Below are positions 20,201-30,214 of a stretch of 52,301 nucleotides of DNA, piece after piece; the stretch's first letter is position 1, and the number at the start of each line of letters is the position of its first letter. The position numbers and the translations under genes were made by a program. The notes below the pieces were generated by a model. The model did not search any database. It was not told the origin of the DNA and saw nothing but the letters and a program-made list of their open reading frames with translations. Source of the DNA: Colwellia sp. E2M01 (GTDB lineage: Bacteria > Pseudomonadota > Gammaproteobacteria > Enterobacterales > Alteromonadaceae); the NCBI RefSeq assembly GCF_018860585.1, contig NZ_JAHKPR010000016.1:1-52301 (forward strand), in the 5' to 3' direction.

Positions 20201-20263
20201 TGCAGATAATGCTGCTGAGATGTATATTGCTAAACGTGTTTTAGTAAATTTTGATTGTTTCAT
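17216..20263 (-). CDS. TonB-dependent outer-membrane receptor (glucan oligosaccharide uptake)
   Basis: Outer-membrane active transporter, 1015 residues. Signal peptide about 1-29 (ending HAFA), an acidic linker, a TonB-box-like segment EVIQVTG near 72-78, a plug domain about 90-205 (SEDMGKFPDTNLAESLQRITGVSV, VTIRGFGPDYNLITLNGRQMP, EVIKTARAETASGGIGGVVNIVT), then a 22-strand-type barrel ending YGTRYVLGARYRFK with the aromatic C-terminus. The plug pattern is that of the large carbohydrate-linked receptors of Alteromonadales and Xanthomonas-Caulobacter groups. It lies between the GH16 laminarinase and the sugar permease. Its upstream region holds three 11-bp direct repeats, and its transcript ends at a strong terminator. 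The substrate (laminarin fragments) is inferred from context. Confidence 0.93.
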   Translation of the reverse strand: MKQSKFTKTRLAIYISAALSAATYNHAFAVEAAPDEEAVVVESEVESQVKPTEVLATEEIADFKEKQAEIEVIQVTGIVGSLGKSMNLKRNASGVVDAISSEDMGKFPDTNLAESLQRITGVSVSRSNGEGSQVTIRGFGPDYNLITLNGRQMPATGNSRSYNLENISSEGISTLEVIKTARAETASGGIGGVVNIVTLKPFDSPGLKWTVMGQAMYDESNVEGDDVTPEISGVFSNTFANETFGIAASVVHHRRDFQQQNASIQGWQANVALPSNLDESMVTDPRPVDGEGERVGNYYLPRSMNYGFDDISRERTNGFVSLQYAPTDDIIATIDYSFGKAFTSSDSLGWGVWHDYGGNINAYEFDENGTATYAEFSGNDASYTASRSITEVTEKSIGLNLAWQATQTLGFAFDYHNSSNEADNGADEGLGSDGSLVLGSDQLVSKTYDYREGEIPQTLVNWNNGSTTLAPSEMDSHFSQFIHSPGKSEVEQFQLDAEWENDTDSPLVNIKMGISHADQLIGGSSAWSGLIGGFLFNPQYTAMFPDSMFTKNDTSQFLNEFDGGGNDLALNYYYDFDFDEVVARSESFLNEEVLGDDYFAPTAYRDGSTYSETSVQEVTTSAYAQMLMEFDVISLPVQMNFGLRYEKTNVTSRVKQDVPVDVWWLGGSEWHTQLETGNNAALETTGDYDVFLPMIDAKFEFTEDLIGRASWGKSLARAPLSALAGTRILSGSPKIGSRSGYDGNTGMEPYVSTNIDLSLEYYYGEASYASVGYFHKSVVDWIGTDIFQVQIDGLHDIYQSNRWNVAEADILARDEVATNDAIFAQMQTNGAVLNDQGYIEPLDTDALIEWNITQPFNSDQTFTVQGIELAIQHVFGESGFGVGINGTIMDPSEKYDPESLSVQQVLPGASDSANFQGFYEKYGWSIKTTYAWRDDYLIGIGQDQGSADAPSQNAKAYGQWDISVNYDITDNFTVFAEGINLTNETEQKYGRYERQFLEANQYGTRYVLGARYRFK

Positions 20264-20291
20264 GATGACCTACTTAATTAATTCTTTTTAT

Positions 20292-20322
20292 TAATATCAG
20301 GCTAATATCAGGCTAATATCAG
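20292..20322 (-). promoter_or_regulatory. Three 11-bp-phased repeats upstream of the TonB receptor gene
   Basis: TAATATCAG occurs three times at exactly 11-bp spacing (20292, 20303, 20314), the first two copies extended by GC. The array lies 29-59 bases before the receptor start, one helical turn per copy, as expected for side-by-side binding of a regulator or for slipped duplication of a promoter element. Confidence 0.45.
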
Positions 20323-20340
20323 TTAAATGAGTTTTATAAG

Positions 20341-20361
20341 GACGGCGCGTTCTACGCCGTC
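20341..20361 (-). terminator. GC-rich hairpin after the WDCC-repeat GH16 gene
   Basis: GACGGCG and CGCCGTC form a perfect 7-bp stem with a seven-base loop, about 20 bases after the stop codon on the minus strand. No T-run follows, so it may stabilise the 3' end or reduce read-through into the receptor gene without being a full terminator. Confidence 0.4.
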
Positions 20362-20380
20362 AACTTGTAATAACAGGTGG

Positions 20381-23300
20381 TTAAGGCGCAGTAATTGCGA
20401 CGTTATCAATACGGTAAACTGCACCGTCACCCGTTCCCCATGTAGGGAAAACCATCAATACATCTATATCGCTAACATCTAAGCCCGCAGCAAATAAGTC
20501 TGAAAGTAAGAAGGTGTAGGTTTGCCATTCACCTACGGTAGGTGCTACCCCCTCTTGGCTAGCAGAAAGTTCAAGCTCTACCGCAGCAGATGCGCTACCA
20601 GATTCAACTTTGAATAACCAAGTACCTGAGGTGTCGGTTGGAGGTGTAACTACTTTCATATCGAATGTTACTGAGCCTGTACTTGAAATAGCTGTGGCAT
20701 CGTATGAAACACTGTCATTAGCTAAAAAACCCATGACTGTTGGGGTAGACCCGATTGCAAATTCAGTAACCATGTTATGACTGCTACCATCATCAACTAC
20801 AGCAGGTGTAGAGCCAGCACAACAATCCCAAGCAGGCCAGTCGGTATGCGCACTTTCATCAAATATAGTTAGCCCTTGCGGAGTAGAAACACTGCTAGGG
20901 TCAAATATCATAATATTATCAAGACGGTACGTTGCACCTTCACCAGCACCCCATGCAGGGAAAACCATTAGTACATCAACAGCACTTAAGTCTAAGCCGG
21001 CATCAAACAAACTTTGCAATGAATAAGTGTAAGTTTGCCATTCACCAACCGTTGGATTTACGCCTTCTTGACTATCCGATAAATTAAGCTCTACAGCACT
21101 AGCAGCATCGCCTGATTCAATTTTGAATAACCAATCCGCTGAAGTATCTATTGGCGCTGAAACAACTTTCATTTCGAATTGAACTACACCATCAGTTTGT
21201 AGTGCTGAAACATCAAGATACACATCATCGTCTGCTAATATACCCATTACCGTTGGATCAGCGCCGATAACGAATTCGGCTGTATTACCATGTTCAGTGT
21301 CATCGTTTTCAACGGTTGGTGTAGTGCCACCACAACAGTCCCATATACTCCAGCTAGTTCTTGGTGCATCATCAAACAGTACGTACCCGCTAAAACCAGT
21401 AGAAGCTGTTGGGTCATAAATCTTCATATTATCAATGCGGTAAATAGCATCTGCACCACTGCCCCATGCAGGGAATACCATTAATACGTCAATAGCACTG
21501 GCATCTAAACCTGCAGCAACTAAGTCTGATAAATTAAAGGTATAGGTTTGCCATTCGCCTTCAACAGGCGCTTTACCTTCTACGCTTGCCGTTAGATCAA
21601 CAGCAGCTTCGCTATCTGCATTATCACTTTCAACTTTAAATGACCATGTAGCATCAGAAACGGTTGGTAAAGATACAACTTTCATATCAAATTGAATAAT
21701 GCCATTACTTAAAATACCTGTTGCATCAAATGGTGCAGGGGTATCTGTAAACTCACTGCGAGAAATAAAGCCCATTACAGTAGGTGATTCGCCAATACTA
21801 AATTCCGCAACTGCACCGTGCTCGTCATCATCAATTTCAACCGTTGGCGTTGTACCACCACAACAGTCCCACATTGGCCATGAAGCATTTTGTTCATCTT
21901 CGAAAACAGTTACCGATGGAGATAAAATTTGGTCCGATTCAATTTTCACATTGGTCACCTGATAAACAGCCCCTTCACCTGTTCCCCAGGCAGGGAAAAA
22001 CATGAGTACATCAATTGCGCTTACATCTAAACCGTTGTCTTGAAGAGTTTGCAGTGAATAAGTGTATGTTTGCCATTCACCAACAACAGGCTCTGCAGCT
22101 TCTTCACTTTCGCTTAAAAGGAAATCAACCGCTGTATCACCGTTGTCACTTTCAGCTTTAAAAGACCAAGGAGAGGTTGTATCATTTGGCGCGGTTACAA
22201 TTTTCAAGTCAAATGTGACTTTGCCACTATCAACCATAAGAGATCCGTCAAATGGTTTTACTTGACCTGAGTCATCTGTAATGAACTCAGCTCTAGTAAT
22301 AAAGCCGTTTACGGTAGGGGTTTCAGCAACCAAGAATTCAATAACGTTGCCTTTATCTGCATCTACAACAGTTGCAGGTGTTGAGCCACCGCAACAATCC
22401 CATGCAGGCCAGTTAGGGTTATTACTACCTGAATAAATAGTTAAGTTTTCAGCGGTAGGACCAACAGGTGCTTTAGGAGTAGGAGCTTCTCCTTCAACCA
22501 AGGCATCGTCTAAGCTATCATAACCGCCTCGCACGGTTTCACAGCCCTTACCTGTATCGGTATTTTGTATGCATTGATATACGCGCACATAATCAACTTG
22601 GAAACTCTGACCTGCTACAGCATCAGCATCAACACCAGTATTATTCACATTTTCAGGCCAGTCACCACCAACAGCAAAGTTCAAGATCATAAAAAAATCT
22701 TGATCAAACGGGGCTGCATCCCAATGGGTAGCTAGTTCACCGGTGTTTCTGTCAAAATATTCGGCAAACCAGCCTCTGTGTGCCAAACCTACCGCTTCAT
22801 CTTTACTGTTGTAGCGAACTTCAGATTGACGTTGTGTTCCATATAAATGACCATCTATATACCAACGGATCTCGCCTTCTTGCCATTCTACCGCGTAAAC
22901 TTTAAATTCATCTGCTGGGTTTACACTATCAATAACAGGGTATTCTTTACCTGAGTGTGAATTGTCAGGCCAAGATTCTCCGTAATGTAACGTTCCCCAT
23001 ATAGAGCTTTCTATGGCACCATCTTCGTCGGCTACTTTAAGGTTAACCGCTTCCATAATATCTATTTCGCCAGAATGTGGCCATCCGCCATAAACAGCGT
23101 CTGTAGGCATCATCCAAAATGCAGGCCAGCTTCCTTGTCCGCTCGGCAATTTCGCACGCATTTCGAAACGCCCATATTTAAAATCTGCTTTGTTTTGGGT
23201 GATAAGTCTTGCTGATGTAAAAGGTTGCTCTGCGCCTTCTGCTGCGGCCAATGCTTTAATATTAAGCATGCCATCTTCTACATACGAGTTTTCACTGCTG

Positions 23301-23542
23301 TCGGTATAACATTGCTTTTCGTTATTACCGCCACCGTCACAATTTACTTCATGAGTCCATTTTGTGCTGTCTATTGTCGTTCCATCGAATTCATCATTCC
23401 AGACCATCTTCCAATCACTTACTGGTGCAAGTGGGTCAACCGTACTTGGTGTTGCTTTTGTGTCAACGCCCCCACAACCAAAGAGTGTGGTTGTAGATAT
23501 GCATGCAAACAAGAGTGTTAGTTTTTTTGTTGCTTTTATCAT
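20381..23542 (-). CDS. GH16 laminarinase lipoprotein with four tandem WDCC modules
   Basis: Surface or periplasmic endo-beta-1,3-glucanase. A lipobox LFGC (Cys 23) indicates lipid anchoring. The GH16 domain spans about 43-325 with GEIDIMEAV giving nucleophile E159 and acid/base E164, plus WPAFWMMP and the closing VDYVRVYQC. A short linker is followed by four tandem copies of a roughly 170-residue beta-rich module (about 368-537, 545-710, 720-882, 890-1053), each opening with a W-[PS]-x-W-D-C-C-[GA]-G-[ST]-T-P motif (adjacent Cys at 383-384, 560-561, 736-737, 907-908) and ending in GEWQTYT, a DVLMxFPxWG block and a DN motif. The modules look like carbohydrate-binding domains but I cannot assign a CBM family. 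It is the first gene of the glucan run after the two-component genes. Confidence 0.9.
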   Translation of the reverse strand: MIKATKKLTLLFACISTTTLFGCGGVDTKATPSTVDPLAPVSDWKMVWNDEFDGTTIDSTKWTHEVNCDGGGNNEKQCYTDSSENSYVEDGMLNIKALAAAEGAEQPFTSARLITQNKADFKYGRFEMRAKLPSGQGSWPAFWMMPTDAVYGGWPHSGEIDIMEAVNLKVADEDGAIESSIWGTLHYGESWPDNSHSGKEYPVIDSVNPADEFKVYAVEWQEGEIRWYIDGHLYGTQRQSEVRYNSKDEAVGLAHRGWFAEYFDRNTGELATHWDAAPFDQDFFMILNFAVGGDWPENVNNTGVDADAVAGQSFQVDYVRVYQCIQNTDTGKGCETVRGGYDSLDDALVEGEAPTPKAPVGPTAENLTIYSGSNNPNWPAWDCCGGSTPATVVDADKGNVIEFLVAETPTVNGFITRAEFITDDSGQVKPFDGSLMVDSGKVTFDLKIVTAPNDTTSPWSFKAESDNGDTAVDFLLSESEEAAEPVVGEWQTYTYSLQTLQDNGLDVSAIDVLMFFPAWGTGEGAVYQVTNVKIESDQILSPSVTVFEDEQNASWPMWDCCGGTTPTVEIDDDEHGAVAEFSIGESPTVMGFISRSEFTDTPAPFDATGILSNGIIQFDMKVVSLPTVSDATWSFKVESDNADSEAAVDLTASVEGKAPVEGEWQTYTFNLSDLVAAGLDASAIDVLMVFPAWGSGADAIYRIDNMKIYDPTASTGFSGYVLFDDAPRTSWSIWDCCGGTTPTVENDDTEHGNTAEFVIGADPTVMGILADDDVYLDVSALQTDGVVQFEMKVVSAPIDTSADWLFKIESGDAASAVELNLSDSQEGVNPTVGEWQTYTYSLQSLFDAGLDLSAVDVLMVFPAWGAGEGATYRLDNIMIFDPSSVSTPQGLTIFDESAHTDWPAWDCCAGSTPAVVDDGSSHNMVTEFAIGSTPTVMGFLANDSVSYDATAISSTGSVTFDMKVVTPPTDTSGTWLFKVESGSASAAVELELSASQEGVAPTVGEWQTYTFLLSDLFAAGLDVSDIDVLMVFPTWGTGDGAVYRIDNVAITAP

Positions 23543-23803
23543 AATAATTATTCCAAATATCTAACAATTGTCGCTATATACTGCGATCGGTAATTGAGAG
23601 GGTTACAACACAATTATCGATTTATAGCTTGATGGCTCTTCAGCTTAAACTGATTATTTAACCATCCCCTAGATTCATATTGGGATAAATACAAAAAGCT
23701 TACAATTTAAATAAGGCATGAGCACATAACGATGAGACATTTGTCATTTAAACAAGTATGAATGCGACAAAGTGTATTAATTATGCGATGAAGTGCTCAT
23801 TCA

Positions 23804-24649
23804 TCACAAATAAATAGCTTGGCCTCGATTTAGATCAACTATTTTTTGAATGGACGGACTGAAATTTCGACTCACCTTTAAAAACACTTCATTAGCTAAC
23901 TCAACAATACACTCACTGTTTTTTAATGAGCGAATACTTTCAATAAAATTGACATTAACTAACGTTGATTTGTGAATCCGTTTAAATACTCGTTCATCTA
24001 ACTGGCTGGCAATTTTCTTCATGGTTATGCGCACTATATGCGTTTCGGCTTCGGTATGAATACACATATAATCACCAGCCGCGTCGATCCAACGTATATC
24101 TTTTACAGGCAGGAATATTTTTTCGTTATCGTTACTTTTTATTACTATTTTTTGAACGTAATTGGTGGGGAGAGGTCCATCACTAACGAGCCAATCTTCT
24201 AATTCAGTAATGTTTACCCCCGAGCTTTCACCTAATGCTTTAATCAGTTTGAATTTTTCATGATTAGAGTTTTGTGGGGTATGACGCTCTAAAATACGTT
24301 CAACGGTTTTTTGCAATCGCCCAAGGTTGGCAGGTTTCATTACATAGTCAATTGCATTTAACTCGAAAGCTTCAAGCGCATACTCACCATAAGCCGTAAC
24401 AAAAACTACCAATGGTAAGATATCGGATTGTAGTGATTGAACCACTTCAATGCCATTTAAACCGGGTAATCTTAAATCTAAAAATAATACGTCTGGTGAG
24501 AGTTCCTGACATAACTTAATGGCTTGGTCGCCATCAACGGCTTCTGCAATAACTTTTATTTCAGGTATTTTCTCTAAGCGTAACCTTAGCCCTTCAAGTG
24601 CTAGAGGTTCATCGTCAACAATTAATGCCGTTAGTGGTTTTGGGCACAT
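23804..24649 (-). CDS. LytTR-type response regulator
   Basis: DNA-binding response regulator of the LytR/AlgR family, 281 residues. The receiver domain (about 6-123) has the acidic pair DDE, phospho-acceptor D58 in LFLDLRLPG, the switch Thr in VFVTAYGE and the Lys in VMKPA. The C-terminal LytTR domain (about 175-275) includes WIDAAGDYMCIHTEAETHIV, RIHKSTLVNVNFIESI and the final beta strands. It starts three bases after the stop codon of the kinase gene, with AAGGGAGC overlapping the end of that gene, so the pair is translationally coupled. Position directly upstream of the GH16 gene on the same strand suggests control of the glucan locus, but no target site can be named. Confidence 0.92.
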   Translation of the reverse strand: MCPKPLTALIVDDEPLALEGLRLRLEKIPEIKVIAEAVDGDQAIKLCQELSPDVLFLDLRLPGLNGIEVVQSLQSDILPLVVFVTAYGEYALEAFELNAIDYVMKPANLGRLQKTVERILERHTPQNSNHEKFKLIKALGESSGVNITELEDWLVSDGPLPTNYVQKIVIKSNDNEKIFLPVKDIRWIDAAGDYMCIHTEAETHIVRITMKKIASQLDERVFKRIHKSTLVNVNFIESIRSLKNSECIVELANEVFLKVSRNFSPSIQKIVDLNRGQAIYL

Positions 24650-24652
24650 AGT

Positions 24653-25795
24653 TTAGCTCCCTTGATTGTATGGAATAGAGATGGTTATACAGGTCCCTGT
24701 ACTGTAGTTATCTTTCATCTTAATAGTAAAGTCGCCATTGAACATGGTGTCTAAACGCTTGCGTGTATTACTCATGCCAATACCAAAACCATGACTGTTT
24801 TTTTCATTCATAGCGGTGCCATCATCTTTCACATATATAAATAAACGTTTCTCTTTAACTCTCGCCGTAATTGAAATTAGACCCGCTTCTTTTCTGGGCT
24901 CAATGGCATATTTAATCGCGTTTTCAACTAACGGTTGTAACAACATACTTGGTACCAAACAACTCCTCGCTTCAGGGATAATATCTAAACTCACTAGTAA
25001 GCGTTCCCCAAATCTAACTTTCTCAATAGAAAGATAGAGTGCTAATAATTCGAGTTCTTTAGCTAGAGTCGTTTCTTTTAATGCATGCTTATCTAAGGTA
25101 TAACGGAAAAACTCACAAAGCTTATCTAACATATCGTTCGCTTTATCGTTTTCGTTTTTATAAATGAGCGTTGAAATAGCGTTTAAAGTATTAAACATAA
25201 AGTGAGGGTTTAACTGGTACCGTAACATTTGTAATTGAGCATCTTTTACAGCAGTTTGTGCCACTAATCTTTTTTCATGCTCTTTTTGTAGGTTATTGTT
25301 ATATAGCATAACAAAGAAGATCGATGTCCAAACATACATGGTGGTAAGTGAGAATAACAACCAACCACCAAATTCAAGTAAATTCCAAGCTTCATTCCAT
25401 TCTTGATGATACACCACCACTTTATAGCAGCTTAGTTTAATGATATTAAAGATAACACCTAGTATTGACGCGGAAAAAAAGCTAAGCAGGAGCGTTTTTT
25501 TTAAAGGCAATCGCACTGCTTTTTGTATAATAAACCATTGAAAATATGATAATAAAAAGCCACATACAGTTTCTACAAAAAGGTTAATTAACTGTGCACT
25601 TAAACTAAAGTCTGCTTTTTCAAATTGTGGGTGAACAATGGCTAAAAATACAAACACCGAGTAGCCCAACCAACCGACAATTTGTATTGTCCAAAATTGT
25701 TGACCTTGATTAGAAAGCAAATTAGGCTTTAATTGTTGCCTAGAAAGCAGAGAAGAGTCACTTTCTTTGTAGGTTTTTTCCATATCTAGAATCAT
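24653..25795 (-). CDS. LytS/YehU-type sensor histidine kinase
   Basis: Membrane sensor kinase, 380 residues. Four hydrophobic segments (about 38-55, 69-91, 103-122, 144-165) are followed by the histidine kinase domain (PF06580 type) with H198 in LNPHFMFNTLNAISTLI, an N-box region LVPSMLLQPLVENAIKYAI and a G-box HGFGIGMSNTRKRL. There is no large periplasmic domain, so the signal is probably sensed in or near the membrane. The start is uncertain: ATG 25795 and ATG 25783 both lack a clear ribosome binding site. It forms an operon with the LytTR regulator that follows. Confidence 0.9.
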   Translation of the reverse strand: MILDMEKTYKESDSSLLSRQQLKPNLLSNQGQQFWTIQIVGWLGYSVFVFLAIVHPQFEKADFSLSAQLINLFVETVCGFLLSYFQWFIIQKAVRLPLKKTLLLSFFSASILGVIFNIIKLSCYKVVVYHQEWNEAWNLLEFGGWLLFSLTTMYVWTSIFFVMLYNNNLQKEHEKRLVAQTAVKDAQLQMLRYQLNPHFMFNTLNAISTLIYKNENDKANDMLDKLCEFFRYTLDKHALKETTLAKELELLALYLSIEKVRFGERLLVSLDIIPEARSCLVPSMLLQPLVENAIKYAIEPRKEAGLISITARVKEKRLFIYVKDDGTAMNEKNSHGFGIGMSNTRKRLDTMFNGDFTIKMKDNYSTGTCITISIPYNQGS

Positions 25796-26024
25796 GTTTA
25801 ATTACTGTAACTTATGTTGATAGTGCCTTTTGGCTCCATATTTATCAATAGCTAAAACGATAAACTAACTAGTGCAAATATTCAGTTTTTTGCGATAAAG
25901 CGAGAGGATTCTGCGATAACGCCTTATAGACAGATAAAAATTAGGACTTCACAGTACACCTCGCTATTTCCGAACAAAATTAGATAAACGGTATTTAATC
26001 TTCCCTCCCCTAAATAACAGGCAT

Positions 26025-26055
26025 AAAAAAACGCGACTAAAAAGTCGCGTTTTTT
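26025..26055 (-). terminator. Intrinsic terminator of repeat unit A
   Basis: A 13-bp stem (AAAAAACGCGACT with AGTCGCGTTTTTT) and four-base loop, with A- and T-runs on both sides, so it can act in both directions. Confidence 0.9.
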
Positions 26056-26058
26056 GTC

Positions 26059-26234
26059 TGTAAATACGAAAATGATATTTACAAAATAATGATTAAAATT
26101 AAAGCTTATTCTTTGAATAGCGAGGCGCTTGCACGGAGTTGACGCTAGTCAAGATTCCGGACATCATGTCCTCCACCCTACGGGTTAGCTTCCAGCTATG
26201 CCAATTTATTCCAGACAAATTGGTGAGTACAAGC
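26059..26234 (-). repeat. Tandem structured element, copy A (candidate small RNA)
   Basis: Read on the minus strand, the core (26234-26127) is closed by GCTTGTAC pairing with GTGCAAGC. Inside it holds five successive hairpins: CCAATTTG/TAAATTGG, TAGCT/AGCTA, ACCC/GGGT, GGACAT/ATGTCC and TTGAC/GTCAA. A linker with an AAGCTT motif, an AT hairpin (TGTAAATA/TATTTACA, 26059-26066 with 26076-26083) and the CGCGACT terminator follow. One pair in the closing stem and one in the first hairpin are G-U on the minus strand but C-A on the plus strand, so transcription from the minus strand, the same as eno, is favoured. Confidence 0.7.
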
Positions 26235-26274
26235 AACGCAGTGACTCTGCTCACTTAGCAAAACTCTCCCATAA

Positions 26275-26300
26275 AAAAACGCGACATCAGTCGCGTTTTT
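26275..26300 (-). terminator. Intrinsic terminator of repeat unit B
   Basis: An 11-bp stem (AAAAACGCGAC with GTCGCGTTTTT) and four-base loop. Same stem as units A and C, with a changed loop. Confidence 0.9.
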
Positions 26301-26303
26301 ATA

Positions 26304-26481
26304 TCTACAATTTAAATAATCAAAATTGCAGAGTAATGATTAAGACTGAAGCTAATGAGTGAAAGAACAAGGCACTTGCACGGAGTTGACGTTAGTCAAG
26401 ATTCCGGACATCCTGTCCTCCACCCTAAGGGTTAGCTTCCAGCTATGCCAATTTGTTCCAGACAAATTGGTGAGTACAAGC
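26304..26481 (-). repeat. Tandem structured element, copy B (candidate small RNA)
   Basis: Same layout as copy A, about 250 bp further towards eno. The closing stem is 7 bp (CTTGTAC/GCAAG type, 26375-26381 with 26474-26480); the first hairpin has a perfect 9-bp stem. The AT hairpin sequence differs from A (on the minus strand TCTGCAATTT with AAATTGTAGA, 26304-26313 and 26323-26332) but still pairs, with one G-U that is a mismatch on the plus strand. The loop after GGACA changes from TGA to GGA (minus strand). Confidence 0.7.
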
Positions 26482-26531
26482 AACACGGTTTTTTTTGCTC
26501 AATTAGTAATATTTAACCAAAGTATAAATAT

Positions 26532-26561
26532 AAAAAAACGCGACTTCAGTCGCGTTTTTTT
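26532..26561 (-). terminator. Intrinsic terminator of repeat unit C (first after eno)
   Basis: A stem of about 14 bp (AAAAAAACGCGACT with AGTCGCGTTTTTT) and a two- to four-base loop. It is the first strong terminator downstream of eno, about 150 bases after the stop codon. Confidence 0.9.
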
Positions 26562-26564
26562 ATG

Positions 26565-26675
26565 TCTGTAAAATCAAAATAAATGTTTTTTACAGAATAA
26601 GGTTTTAAATTGAAGCTTAATTACTTGAAGAGCAAGGCGCTTGCACGGAGTTGACGAATGTCAATGAGTACAAGC
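26565..26675 (-). repeat. Tandem structured element, copy C, short form
   Basis: The closing stem (GCTTGTAC/GTGCAAGC, 26668-26675 with 26639-26646) and the inner TTGAC/GTCAA hairpin are kept, but the approximately 70-base block with the other four hairpins is absent, leaving a 37-base core. The AAGCTT linker, an AT hairpin with different sequence but full pairing (TCTGTAAAA/TTTTACAGA) and the terminator follow. Comparison with A and B marks the four-hairpin block as a modular insert. Confidence 0.7.
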
Positions 26676-26712
26676 AACGAAGCTATTCTGTTATTAAGAA
26701 AAATTTATAATC

Positions 26713-28026
<1,314 letters not shown>

Positions 28027-28197
28027 TTATGACGCTCAAGCGACGTGCTGAGCTATAAGGTTAATTTTCTACTTTGCTAATTCCACTACCTTTAAGCGAC
28101 TTAAAACTAGTGGATTAAATAGCTTTTTTTTACTTAAATAAACGTTAAAATACACATTTAACAATTCAGTGATTAACGTGCTTTTATATATAAAAAC

Positions 28198-28227
28198 ATA
28201 AAAATGAAGTAATCACTCCATTTTTAT
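28198..28227 (-). terminator. Probable terminator of pyrG
   Basis: On the minus strand ATAAAAATG and CATTTTTAT plus four inner pairs (one G-U, mismatched on the plus strand) enclose a four-base loop; GTTTTTA follows. It starts 9 bases after the pyrG stop. The stem is AT-rich, hence moderate confidence. Confidence 0.55.
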
Positions 28228-28235
28228 AGTTTACT

Positions 28236-30214
<1,979 letters not shown>

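Larger units (their letters stand above)
25796..26712. other. 917-bp non-coding region between eno and the kinase gene
   Basis: No credible gene. The eno-proximal 690 bases consist of three tandem copies of a structured unit (structure, AT hairpin, terminator), described separately. The remaining part, 25796-26024, is AT-rich and should contain the promoter of the two-component genes. Confidence 0.8.

Noticed and set aside
20381..22460. Four WDCC modules as an assembly duplication
   Set aside because: The four copies differ throughout in sequence and in length, so they are old duplications and not a sequencing artefact.
26359..26571. 70-residue frame on the plus strand across repeat copy B
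   Set aside because: It crosses hairpins and a terminator, the frame is not kept in copy A, and all pairing evidence points to a minus-strand RNA.
26025..26690. CRISPR array
   Set aside because: Only three units with a period of about 250 bases, unit lengths differ, and there are no spacers of uniform size or cas genes.
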